A program made the translations under genes and the position numbers. A stretch of DNA of 64,000 nucleotides, from assembly GCF_029227915.1 (NCBI RefSeq), contig NC_079887.1, positions 20,271,650-20,335,649 of the forward strand, written 5' to 3'. The notes under the pieces are model-generated. The model was not told the origin of the DNA and did no database searches. It worked only from the letters and a program-made list of their open reading frames with translations. Source of the stretch: Hydractinia symbiolongicarpus (Eukaryota > Cnidaria > Hydrozoa > Anthoathecata > Hydractiniidae). Positions 12,920 to 22,835 of the stretch are shown here, in pieces (positions within the stretch are counted from its first letter, which is position 1; every line of letters starts with the position of its first letter).

Positions 12920-12980
12920 TCTCTATAATAATACGCCAACTGTGTGTGTGTGTATGTCTGTCTGTAACGGGCAAAGTGGA
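12920..12980 (+). mobile_element. Helitron-like 5' terminus abutting the previous element
   Basis: TCTCTATAATAATACGCC starts at the base after the preceding CTAG and runs into TG and CTGT repeats. The same start, TCTCTTTAATAATA, is seen on the minus strand at 16838 and TCTATATTATAATGCC at 58380. The downstream end of this copy is not identified. Confidence 0.5.
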
Positions 12981-13033
12981 TAGTAGTTACGGCGCGACGT
13001 CAATAACACTACTTTAACGTCAATATCCAATAT

Positions 13034-13068
13034 GAAACAAGAAGCCCAGGGGCTTGAAGATTTCCGCC
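13034..13068 (-). other. terminal hairpin of the large rolling-circle-like family
   Basis: AACAAGAAGCCC-AGG-GGCTTGAAGATTTCCGCC matches the end of the large repeats at 30012 and 59194. The AAGCCC/GGGCTT arms form a small hairpin. Only the terminus is recognisable here. Confidence 0.45.
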
Positions 13069-13187
13069 AATATCCTAAAAATATAAAAATTTGAGGTTGA
13101 CCTAGAAAACGGAGAATTATGGGGTAAATAAATCATTGAGTATTACTGTGGAAAGTTTATCATTTCTTGAACATGATAGTTTAGTAG

Positions 13188-13223
13188 GCGACGTTTCGGG
13201 AGATCCTTCTCCCATCATCGGGC
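13188..13223 (-). ncRNA. candidate type I hammerhead ribozyme, left arm
   Basis: On the minus strand the order is CCGATGA, a stem II hairpin (GGGAGA-AGGA-TCTCCC), GAAA, then CGTC. This is the hammerhead core order, with a very short stem III as in the minimal hammerheads described from Penelope-like elements. The core CUGAUGA reads CCGATGA, so the invariant U4 is C, and an extra T precedes stem II. Activity is therefore doubtful. Confidence 0.5.
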
Positions 13224-13357
13224 AAAGTAAAATGATGTTGCGGATGTATTTATATAATTGCAGAGGATCGAAATTCATAAAAATTAATCAATCAGAAATG
13301 AGCTGATAATTACAGTTAATTACGGCAATTAACATTTTCGGACCTAGATGTAGGTAT

Positions 13358-14356
13358 CTACTTCTTCTGTAGGGCTGGTAACCAAATCTCAGGAAGTTGA
13401 TACGAGATGCTGTTTATGTGTTTGTTACGTTCTACACTGTTGATGGTTTCTTTAATCTTCCTGGCCGTTGTTCTGGATTCTCTGTCAATGATTTTCTTCT
13501 CATCCCAATTAAACTGATGACTTCTGCTCCAGCTGTGGTACGCAATTTCGTTTTTCTTCACATCTCCGTTTCTCACTGCGCGCATATGTTCTTGTACTCG
13601 TTGCTTAAACTTTCTTTTTGTTTCGCCTATATACACTGCATCACAATCTTTGCACGGGATTTCGTAAACAACATTGCTTTGTTCTTCCAGGTTTATTTTG
13701 TCTTTTGGTTTAGACAAAGTGCTTCTTAGGGTGTCTTTAGACTTAAGAATGCATTTGATCTTGTGTTGCCTTAAAACTCGACGAAGGATCTCGCCGGTAC
13801 CTGGTACGAAGGGTAGGAATGCTGATACGATAAATTCCTCTGATGTTTCCTTGTTGTCTCCGTTGGATCTTCCCTTCATTTTATTTTCTACTTGCGTGAT
13901 GACTTTATGACTGTATCTATTTGCGATTATTGCACGTCGAATTTCTATTTTCCTCTCCTGTTTGTCACTGACTACGCTGTTGGCACGATTCAGGAATGAA
14001 AATATGACACTTTCTTTGCAAGATTTCTGATGGTTTGATTCGAAGTTAAGGTACTGGTCAGTGTGTGTTGGTTTACGATACACTGAAACTGAAATGGAAC
14101 CATTCTTGCGTTTGACCAAAGTGTCCAGGAAAGCGATACTTCCATCGTGTTCAAGCTCAACAGTGAATTTGATTTGTCGATGTAGGCCGTTGATGTGTTC
14201 ATGGAACCCTTCTAGATGAGATCTTTTGATTATGGCGATAACGTCGTCAACAAATCTTTTCCAAACCTTTGGACGTCTGTCTGATGTGACTAATGCTGTT
14301 GTCTCGTGTGCTTGCATGTATATTTCTGCGACTACTGATGATGCAGGGCCTCCCAT
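13358..14356 (-). pseudogene. Penelope-like reverse transcriptase C-terminal half plus GIY-YIG endonuclease
   Basis: 332 codons from ATG 14356, open to the stop. The frame continues upstream without a start context, so the ATG is only the motif B methionine. Motif B is MGGPASSVVAEIYM, the catalytic box is FVDDV (near residue 36), and motif D-like FLDTLVKR follows. After a linker comes a GIY-YIG nuclease with VYEIPCKDCDAVYIGETKR around residues 229-247. The fingers and motif A of the polymerase are missing, so it is 5'-truncated, which is typical of target-primed insertion. It would nick DNA and prime reverse transcription if complete. Confidence 0.85.
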
Positions 14357-14531
14357 GGCAAACTCCGTCTGTTTGAGTGTAGAAGTTCTTATTAAACAGA
14401 TACCATTGCCTCTTCCACTTTCGCAATTATCAGCTCGTTTCTGATTGGTTAATTTTTAACGATTGGTTAATTTTTAAGAATTCCGATCCTCTGCAATTAT
14501 ATAAATACATGCGCAACATCATTTTACTTTG

Positions 14532-14566
14532 CCCGATGATGGGAGAAGGATCTCCCGAAACGTCGC
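14532..14566 (+). ncRNA. candidate type I hammerhead ribozyme, right arm
   Basis: The plus-strand counterpart of the left-arm motif: CCGATGAT, GGGAGA-AGGA-TCTCCC, GAAACGTC. After the predicted cleavage site, GCCTACTAAACT can pair with the preceding TTTTACTTTGC as GC, an internal loop, then TAAA/TTTA. This is the broken stem I geometry of natural hammerheads. It has the same U4-to-C change as the left arm. Confidence 0.5.
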
Positions 14567-14613
14567 CTACTAAACTATCATGTTCAAGAAATGATAAACT
14601 TTCCACAGTAATA

Positions 14614-15499
14614 TGAATACTGAACAGACAAACCGAAATAATATCTTCAGTATTCTCAATTATTATTGTAACTAACTTGAAATGGTAAAATACAACTCAA
14701 TAAATAAAAAATAAATTTTTTTCATAACTATATGAAGTATATATATATATATTCTAAGATAATAGTTGAAAAATTTTTTGAAAATGCTGATTGTGCATGG
14801 TTTGATAACAGCTGATCTGAGAAAGAAAGTACGTTTTAAAAATGAGAAACAAGAATACAATTTATTCATAAACTGAGTTAACACCGATTTGTTTAATTAT
14901 TGTCTCTTTAACCTGTCTTTGATTTCAAAAGAGAATTTATTAAAGAATACAAATCAATGCCATGTAATGCACAACGTATATTATATATATAAATGTATGT
15001 ATGTAAATTTATTCAAGCTGACTTTTGATATCTTTGTTAAACAAGTAACATATTAAGCAGGCAATACATGATTGTGAAACTTGTTGACAAAACAGGATTT
15101 ATTTTGTTGAAATCGATTATTGAATTCAGAAAATTTGATTGTTTATTATCATTTTTTGATTTGAAATTTCGAATTAAAATTTCTTTCGGGGTAATCTTTT
15201 TATGAAAACTGACTGGTCATTGTTTCGTTTGACAAATCCAAGAAGTTAAAAATATCTAACTTCTGAAATTTAAATTGACAAATTGAATTCAACAAGTTGA
15301 AACAAAAAAGGGTAAACACACAATTATTAAATTTGCGGATTTGATAAACTGATGGTCCTTTTGTGAGATTTCTAAAAATTAAGTTTTCATATTTTGTGTT
15401 ACTTTGGGTGAGTTCAAGAAAGATTTTCAAACAAATTAGGCACTTAAAGAAAACAAATAATTAGCCAGTAACAGAACGAACAGAATAGTTAGCTGTTTT
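14614..15499. other. gene-free, AT-rich stretch
   Basis: Several short TA/TATG runs (near 14737 and 14980) and no recognisable coding or repeat signature. Short open frames on the minus strand are low-complexity Phe/Leu/Ile strings without homology that I recognise. Confidence 0.4.
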
Positions 15500-15795
15500 C
15501 AATAGCATGGTAGCTTTATGGTTATAACCCGGACATTTTGTACGGGAGAACGGCATTTGATTCCCCGTAGCGCAATTTCTCTCACATGGCTTGGGTTAAC
15601 CCAGGCCATATGAGGGAAATTGGGGAGGTGTGGGCTGCTGGATGTTGCATGGAGTTGTCTGGTAAAGCGCAGACCCTAACTGAGTCTGCGTAGCTTACAA
15701 TGAGCATTAAGTACTCCTAGGACTCTCCATCTACGCCATGGCACCTGCTGGAAATAATAGAAAGGGTATATCCCTTAATATATGTGAGACTAGCC
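15500..15795 (+). mobile_element. tRNA-derived SINE-like element
   Basis: The head has an A-box-like TGGTAGCTTTATGG and, 32 bases on, a B-box-like GGCATTTGATTCC, the spacing of a pol III tRNA promoter. A non-tRNA body follows (GGGCTGCTGGATGTTGCATG, CTAACTGAGTCTGCGTAGC). The tRNA cloverleaf is not intact. No second copy of this body is visible in the window, so the boundaries are approximate. Confidence 0.5.
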
Positions 15796-15837
15796 ATATA
15801 TAATATACAGATCATCTATTTATCTATGCAGAATAAA

Positions 15838-16278
15838 CAATGGCCTCTCTATGACTCGAACAGCCACGGGGAATCGGAAACTGTTCAATTTATAGAGAGG
15901 TTTGGGTAATAGAGTGTGGGGAGTTTTTCCAAGTTTTTGTATAAATTTTGTATAAATGGCCAATTAAGCATGATTTTTTCCCTTTTCCGCTTTACGTTTT
16001 GTATCAGCAACAGACGCTACGATTGTAAAACTTTAATACCAAAGAATCATGTTTACGTTTTGTTTGAATGACATTTGAATCATTTAAGACCCCTCACACA
16101 TGAAACAATCAAATCAGTTAATACTTTATTTACATTTACAAAGCCAAAACAATGCAAAAACGACATGTGTCATATAAAGTTTTGGAAGCATGTTGCGACA
16201 CTGGAGTTATAGACACCAAAAAAACGTTTGGGTTAAGAGAGATCGAGTTATAGGATTCAAGTAATAGAAAGTCCACTG
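15838..16278. mobile_element. pogo/Tigger-like MITE
   Basis: The left end CAATGGCCTCTCTATGACTC and the reverse complement of the right end, CAGTGGACTTTCTATTACTT, agree at most positions. Both continue into CGAA/TGAA words and a second CTATAACTCG-type word, as in pogo-like terminal repeats. TA follows the right end, but the left flank is not a clear TA. There is no transposase frame inside, so it would be non-autonomous. Confidence 0.45.
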
Positions 16279-16697
16279 TATATACAGTGCGTACAGTATA
16301 ATTAGCCGCTCATACAACTACTTATACAATAGAAATTTTTTTTTTTACTTAAATTTCCACACTTTTCTTCGTTATCAATTTTTCCATAGCCATCTATATT
16401 TATATAGACCCACATAAAGTTGTGCTTCAATTAAAACCAAAAAAAGGAACAAGTAACCATTGTGCAAAAAATTTTACTGCATTTAGGGGCCTTATCCATA
16501 CTCACATTGCCACGAGAAATGTCCAATGGACGTTTCTTTTCAAAGACACCCACCCACCCTAAGAAACGTCCACTCGTGGCAGTTATTTTTCCATAGAAAA
16601 AAACTTATCCTACAAAGGTGAAAAGCCTTTTCCGGGGTTCTTTGGTGGTCCCGTGTTTGGGCGAAATAGCCTGTCCCTTCACCTTGAATTGAATATA

Positions 16698-16838
16698 CTA
16701 GTCTTTAGCCTGTGGGAAAAATCCACGGGTTCGCTCGTCCTTTTTATACTGCACTGCGTGCGTCTGGCTACTTGCGCAGCTAAGCTACTATTTTGGCGTG
16801 ACAGACGGACAGACGGACGACGACTATTATTAAAGAGA
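16698..16838 (-). mobile_element. 141-bp mini-Helitron-like element
   Basis: On the minus strand it starts TCTCTTTAATAATAGTC, continues through CCGTCTGTCC repeats and CAAAATAGTAGCTTAGCTGC, and ends in a hairpin (CCCGTGGATTTTTCCCACAGG) followed by CTAAAGACTAG and T. This gives TC at the 5' end and hairpin plus CTAG at the 3' end, with no terminal inverted repeat: Helitron structure. It is non-autonomous. Confidence 0.6.
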
Positions 16839-16890
16839 CTAGTCGTTAACCCGTGGACAAATCCACGGGGTCGCCTGTCCTTTATATATA
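16839..16890 (-). mobile_element. 3' end of a second Helitron-like copy, head-to-tail with the first
   Basis: CTAG at 16839-16842 with, on the minus strand, the hairpin CCCGTGGATTTGTCCACGGG just upstream of it. The 5' TC of the neighbouring mini-element begins at the next base. The rest of this copy is not recognisable beyond about 16890. Confidence 0.55.
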
Positions 16891-17239
16891 CGTTCACGTG
16901 AAGAACACACTTTATTCACGTGTCTTTAAAGTGAAGTCCAACTCTACATCGCTCGTTGATTGTAGTGGGCAAAAACGTAGTTTCGAATTGCCACGAAAGA
17001 AACGTCCATTGCACTTTGAGAGGTACCCACAAACGTCCATTGGACATTTCTCGTGGCAATGTGAGTATGGATGTGGCCCCTTAGCAGTATGTCGTATTAT
17101 CAAACAACAACACTATTCCAATTTCAAGAAAAAACATTGAAAAGATGCAGTTAGCTAGCTGTAAAGAACATAAAGAAGCTTTTAACGGCTAATTATACTA
17201 AGAATAGCGTCTAATGCACATAAACCTCTTAATTATGAT

Positions 17240-18125
17240 TTTAGGCTTCTCATCAATGGTAAAAGGCTTATGCCTAGTGATTCTATTAAATATCTTGGTG
17301 CTCTATTAGATTCTGGTTTAAGCTGGAAGACCCAGATCAATAATACTGTTGCCAAACTCAAGAGGGCTAATGGAGCTTTAGCTAAACTTCGTCATTTTGT
17401 GCCTGAAAATGTCCTTATCCTAGTCTACTATGCCATTTTTCATTCCCTCCTGCAATATTGTAATAAAATTTGGGGTCAACCAAACAGTCTTGATGTTAAT
17501 CGTATTGCTGTTTTACAAAATTTTGCTATCAGACTAATGACTTTTGAATCTCGAAAAGCATCATCTAGTATCATCTATGGCAATCTGGACATCCTCAAAT
17601 TCTGTTTTTGCATACGCTCTTTCATGATAAAATGCCTGCTACTATCCAGAATACTTTGCGGTTGACTTCAACCATTCCCAAAGCACTCGTGCAGAAAAGA
17701 CTGTCAATGCTGTTTTTTTGGTAAAAATTCTATTAGATTTAACACCATTAAATCCTGGAATAAGATACAGACATCAATGATTAAAAAATTTGTTTCCATA
17801 GATTACTTTGGTCTTTAAAGTGATCTAAAGAAGTATTTTATTGCCACTTAGTAATTTGTAACAATTTTTCCCTTTGTTCTCAAACGGTTCATTTATCTGG
17901 TGATTATATATGTTTGTGCCGTCTTGTGTGTCATGTGCCGTCTATTGTACTCGTCCAAGGGTGGCCTTATCCTCGTCTTAGCTTCTGCTATTAGGTAAGG
18001 TCTTCCTTCAAAAATAGTTTTTTTTGTTGTTTTTTTTCTCTCTTCATATTACCAATTTATTTATTTATTTGAACTGAACAGCTATTTTTGATTAATAAAT
18101 TATCTTATCTTATGTTATCTATCTT
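17240..18125 (+). mobile_element. 3' end of a CR1/L2-type non-LTR retrotransposon
   Basis: A reverse transcriptase C-terminal remnant is followed by about 300 bp of 3' UTR and a short tail of TTATCT-type tandem words (18095-18130). A 5'-truncated copy ending in a short tandem repeat is the usual product of LINE insertion. The boundary with the following (ATCC)n region is at about 18130. Confidence 0.65.
17243..17817 (+). pseudogene. LINE reverse transcriptase C-terminal fragment
   Basis: Begins in frame with LLINGKRLMPSDSIKYLGAL, a typical connection after the polymerase palm, followed by LSWK, LRHFVPENVLILVYYAIFHS and YCNKIWGQ. Around residue 110 the frame shifts. The end of the protein (SIRFNTIKSWNKIQT) continues in another frame to about 17817. 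It is broken and lacks the endonuclease and catalytic motifs, so it is a relic. Confidence 0.7.
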
Positions 18126-18270
18126 ATCTAATAATCCTGCATCGGCTAACTATATATTCTGTTACAGGCTAATCATCAGTTCACCCTGACCGTTCGGTGC
18201 ATGTAACAAACTTTTGTCACTTTAGCCTGGACACAAAAATGTAGCAGTGTCTAACCTAGCTGCCCTGTCT

Positions 18271-20167
18271 CCATCCATCCATCCATCCATCCATCCATCC
18301 ATCCATCCATCCATCCATCCATCCATCCATCCATCCATCCATCCATCCATCCATCCATCCATCCATCCATCCATCCATCCATCCATCCATCCATCCATCC
18401 ATCCATCCATCCATCCATCCATCCATCCATCCATCCATCCATCCATCCATCCATCCATCCATCCATCCATCCATCCATCCATCCATCCATCCATCCATCC
18501 ATCCATCCATCCATCCATCCATCCATCCATCCATCCATCCATCCATCCATCCATCCATCCATCCATCCATCCATCCATCCATCCATCCATCCATCCATCC
18601 ATCCATCCATCCATCCATCCATCCATCCATCCATCCATCCATCCATCCATCCATCCATCCATCCATCCATCCATCCATCCATCCATCCATCCATCCATCC
18701 ATCCATCCATCCATCCATCCATCCATCCATCCATCCATCCATCCATCCATCCATCCATCCATCCATCCATCCATCCATCCATCCATCCATCCATCCATCC
18801 ATCCATCCATCCATCCATCCATCCATCCATCCATCCATCCATCCATCCATCCATCCATCCATCCATCCATCCATCCATCCATCCATCCATCCATCCATCC
18901 ATCCATCCATCCATCCATCCATCCATCCATCCATCCATCCATCCATCCATCCATCCATCCATCCATCCATCCATCCATCCATCCATCCATCCATCCATCC
19001 ATCCATCCATCCATCCATCCATCCATCCATCCATCCATCCATCCATCCATCCATCCATCCATCCATCCATCCATCCATCCATCCATCCATCCATCCATCC
19101 ATCCATCCATCCATCCATCCATCCATCCATCCATCCATCCATCCATCCATCCATCCATCCATCCATCCATCCATCCATCCATCCATCCATCCATCCATCC
19201 ATCCATCCATCCATCCATCCATCCATCCATCCATCCATCCATCCATCCATCCATCCATCCATCCATCCATCCATCCATCCATCCATCCATCCATCCATCC
19301 ATCCATCCATCCATCCATCCATCCATCCATCCATCCATCCATCCATCCATCCATCCATCCATCCATCCATCCATCCATCCATCCATCCATCCATCCATCC
19401 ATCCATCCATCCATCCATCCATCCATCCATCCATCCATCCATCCATCCATCCATCCATCCATCCATCCATCCATCCATCCATCCATCCATCCATCCATCC
19501 ATCCATCCATCCATCCATCCATCCATCCATCCATCCATCCATCCATCCATCCATCCATCCATCCATCCATCCATCCATCCATCCATCCATCCATCCATCC
19601 ATCCATCCATCCATCCATCCATCCATCCATCCATCCATCCATCCATCCATCCATCCATCCATCCATCCATCCATCCATCCATCCATCCATCCATCCATCC
19701 ATCCATCCATCCATCCATCCATCCATCCATCCATCCATCCATCCATCCATCCATCCATCCATCCATCCATCCATCCATCCATCCATCCATCCATCCATCC
19801 ATCCATCCATCCATCCATCCATCCATCCATCCATCCATCCATCCATCCATCCATCCATCCATCCATCCATCCATCCATCCATCCATCCATCCATCCATCC
19901 ATCCATCCATCCATCCATCCATCCATCCATCCATCCATCCATCCATCCATCCATCCATCCATCCATCCATCCATCCATCCATCCATCCATCCATCCATCC
20001 ATCCATCCATCCATCCATCCATCCATCCATCCATCCATCCATCCATCCATCCATCCATCCATCCATCCATCCATCCATCCATCCATCCATCCATCCATCC
20101 ATCCATCCATCCATCCATCCATCCATCCATCCATCCATCCATCCATCCATCCATCCATCCATCCATC
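18271..20167. repeat. 1.9-kb (ATCC)n microsatellite
   Basis: About 474 copies of ATCC with no interruption that I can see; only the last units drift to ATCT. The flanks (CTAGCTGCCCTGTCTCC on the left, CGATTTTAAAGATTCCGCC on the right) match the end of the large rolling-circle-like repeat at 34757-34810. There the same place holds just one GTATCC. The long open frames in all phases (Ile-His-Pro-Ser, Met-Asp-Gly-Trp) are artefacts of the repeat. Confidence 0.97.
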
Positions 20168-20570
20168 TATCTCCTCGGGCGATTTTAAAGATTCCGCCTT
20201 CGCATTTCGGAAAATGGATGCGTTAATGACGTCATTAAAATACCTTCAACTCCTGATATCTCTGCAACCGTTTGTCAAAAGTACATGATCCAATAGATTT
20301 TCTTGATCAGCGTTTCAAGATCTATACGATGAAGGCAACAGGTATACAAATTCCAAGGAAGGGACTTATTAGGAATTTTGCTGACGTCAGCAAAATTTTT
20401 AAACTCTTATATCATCTCATTAACCATTCAACAAATCACGTTATTCCATACATTTTCTTGATCAGCGCTTCAAGCTCTACACAATAGAGGCAACGTGAAA
20501 ACAAGTTCTAAATTATTTTTTGTGGATGAGTTGCTGACGTCATCAAAATTCAACTGACCCTTTTTTTAGT
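20168..20570. mobile_element. rolling-circle-like terminus plus two repeat units
   Basis: The first 40 bp (GGGCGATTTTAAAGATTCCG) match the end at 34780-34820. Then come two related units of about 150 bp. Both carry an ATACATTTTCTTGATCAGCG-type word, the first as ATAGATTTTCTTGATCAGCG, followed by TTCAAG and then GAGGCAAC or GAAGGCAAC and TTGCTGACGTCA. The same body occurs at 12700-12919 and 36350-36640. This copy does not end in a visible CTAG terminus. Confidence 0.5.
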
Positions 20571-20640
20571 GCTACGGTACCGATTTAATATTTTGTCCTA
20601 TTTCATACTTCAGGCCTATACCAAGTGACTCCATAGGCTA

Positions 20641-20721
20641 CCGTAAAATTTAGTAAAGTCGGCGAGAGGCACATCTCGCCGACTGTTGAGTGCTTTTCGC
20701 CGACTTTGGGTGAATTTACGG
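20641..20721. repeat. compound palindrome with alternative arms
   Basis: AGTCGGCGAGA (20657-20667) and TCTCGCCGACT (20674-20684) form a perfect 11-bp hairpin with a 6-base loop. A third related arm, TCGCCGACTTT (20697-20707), can pair instead with AAAGTCGGCGA (20655-20665). An outer pair, CCGTAAAATT and AATTTACGG, encloses them. It is MITE-like or a cruciform-forming relic. Confidence 0.65.
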
Positions 20722-20739
20722 CAGTTTTCTATAGGCCGA

Positions 20740-22835
20740 CAGGAAGTCCACTTTACAAGGACAATTGCTTAATTTAACCGTTGACCGTAGCCTATGACAA
20801 TCTCGGCAAGATAGGCTGAGATTTCCCTATTTCAATTCTATCTGTTCATCATGGCTTCAGCAATGAACATGAGGAAACGTGTAGAGTCTGCTGTAAGAAG
20901 CAATAACATCAACAATGTTAAAATTTAGCATGCGGATTTAAGTGAAGAAGTAGAAAATCTCCCCAGCTATTACAATCACTGGAAATAAATTTTATTTTGC
21001 TATTTATTGTGTTTATTGATAAAACAAACTATTTACTCTGCTACTGATCTGGATTGATTCGTAATATTATTTTATTCATGCACATGCTTGGGGACCTTCT
21101 ACAATAAGCTGTTCGTAAATTGAGCACGTGTTAGCCAAGTATTCTTCTTGCTAAGAGTGAAAAAAATATACACACCATAGGTGTGAAAATGCGGACCAGA
21201 TTTTTAAATTTAGTTGTGAAGAGAAATTTTGGAGCTACATGCAGAGAAGTGTGAGAATACAGAAGAGAACTGTTTGAATCATAGAAAAGAAGTGTTTTTA
21301 TTAAAAAGAGAAGTGAGCCATAGGGGCCATCGTACTGATGAACTAACTAATGAAATTCGTTGATCCATTTCTTTTTTTGAAAATGTTTGCTCTAAACAAA
21401 TGGTAATAAGATGTCGTCAAATGTTTTCGTTATTTTATAAATTTCTAACTAGGCAGTCCGCTGCAAACACATAAAGGTCTTTCGTGAATACCGGCTTAGG
21501 TTTACATTGGAAGGGACAATAATAAAATAATGAAATCTTCGTAGAGAACGTAAAGGTACGAACTTTCCCCCTTTTTTAAGCTTAGTAAAACCTTATCCAC
21601 GTGTCAAAAAGCCGAGATTTAAAGTAGAAATGAAGACTACTAGTTGCACCCCTGCGAGTTCGTATCAAATTTCGTGCGGCCAGTGTGTGCGTTTAAGTGA
21701 CCTGAAATAACTTTGTTGATGAAAGTGAGTAATCATGATAAACAACAAACAAAACTTCTTTTTGGTTTACCTGTTTAGCAACATTGTTGTCAACCACTTA
21801 AGAATAATTTTGTGACGTTTTAGCCCAATTGGGAGCAGCATTTATGCTGATTCAATAAAAATAGTAAAACCACTCCAGAAATATCCTCAAACATTTTTAC
21901 ATCCGCTACATATTGTTGCAACAGTAAGCGCACTGTGTTGATAATTATGTCATTTAATTGAATAATTTTCTGATCGATGAGATGACAGTAAAACTTTTGA
22001 CAATTTGTAAGCAACATCTTGAGCGAGTAAATGAAAAAAAATCGATTTATAAGGCAGCAAGTTTTGCGACTTTTGTTGTCGTAAAAGTCATCTAAGTTTT
22101 GTACGACGAAAAACGTGATCAAGGCAGAAGTTTTATTTTGATAGGTGCACCAACCTAACTGAGCAAGCCATCACGTGAATTTGGCCTTTCCAAGTATATA
22201 GTCAACAAGCAACAAGCAGCAACAATGAAGCCTGTAAATACAGAAACTCATATGAAGTATCTTTGTCGCCTCCTAGATCAGACCAGACCAACTCAAATAG
22301 TCCTATATAATGAGGATGTCACTTGGGACACATTTCGTTCATGCTTATGACACAATCATTATAATCCACAAAATTCCCCTGCGACGTTTCATAACATGAA
22401 GTTTCAATCTAGAAAAAGCCTCTCGACAGCTTCTTTTCAAATAATTTTGCTGCGATGCGTAGCTGATTAAAATCCATTCAGCCATTAACAGTTTTAACGC
22501 AGGGGGTACGGAAAGTTTTTGCGCTGCGCGTATTTATTCACCTGATTGATATGGACATCTTTAACCTCATTTACTTTCGTAACATACTCGCCAGATCCAA
22601 CTGCAGTGCACTTCATGTATAATGCAGTCAAACTATTAAGTGATATCTGACCGTTACCGGTTTATGTGGTTTCTATAGTTAAATAAACATTGAATTTTAC
22701 ACCCGTCTGTACATATAATTATTTAACTTAAAAGTATAGAAAGGAATACTTTGAACAATAAATCCCGCAAGAAAGAAATTAGCGCAAAAATTTTGCAAGA
22801 GCAACAACTACATCAGTAATCACACAGACATCCAA
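20740..22835. other. gene-poor stretch before the paralogue pair
   Basis: A short reading near 20849 starts MASAMNMRKRVESAV but stops after 25 codons; its continuation resumes in frame after the stop (HADLSEEVENLPSYY). It may be a decayed frame and I do not recognise it. The repeat at 22098-22230 is described separately. Nothing else is evident. Confidence 0.35.
22098..22230 (+). repeat. dispersed repeat copy 2 (partner at 3838)
   Basis: Starts ACGACGAAAAACGTGATCAA and contains CACGTGAATTTGGCC and AACAAGCAGCAACAATGAAG. It is collinear with 3838-3960. The copies differ by an insertion of about 12 bp and scattered substitutions. Confidence 0.55.

Larger units (their letters stand above)
13141..14613 (-). 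mobile_element. 5'-truncated Penelope-like element between inverted arms
   Basis: A minus-strand reverse transcriptase/GIY-YIG frame lies between two inverted arms of about 175-190 bp (13141-13314 and 14423-14613). The arms share TATTACTGTGGAAAGTTTAT at the outside and TTGCAGAGGATCG inside. The right arm carries an extra short tandem duplication of a TTAATTTTTAACGATTGG-type word. Inverted or direct terminal repeats are known for Penelope-like elements. The arms contain hammerhead-like motifs. Confidence 0.75.
16486..17080. mobile_element. 595-bp MITE with long TIRs and TTA target duplication
   Basis: The left end GGGGCCTTATCCATACTCAC and the inverted right end (ATGTGGCCCC at 17071-17080) form terminal repeats of about 45 bp, including ATTGCCACGAGAAATGTCC. 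TTA is present at 16483-16485 and 17081-17083, a 3-bp TWA duplication as in PIF/Harbinger. Helitron-like units are nested inside. No transposase is encoded. Confidence 0.65.

Noticed and set aside
18222-20226. Long open frames of Met-Asp-Gly-Trp and Ile-His-Pro-Ser repeats on both strands
   Set aside because: They are only readings of the (ATCC)n microsatellite; all frames are open because the tetranucleotide and its shifts contain no stop.
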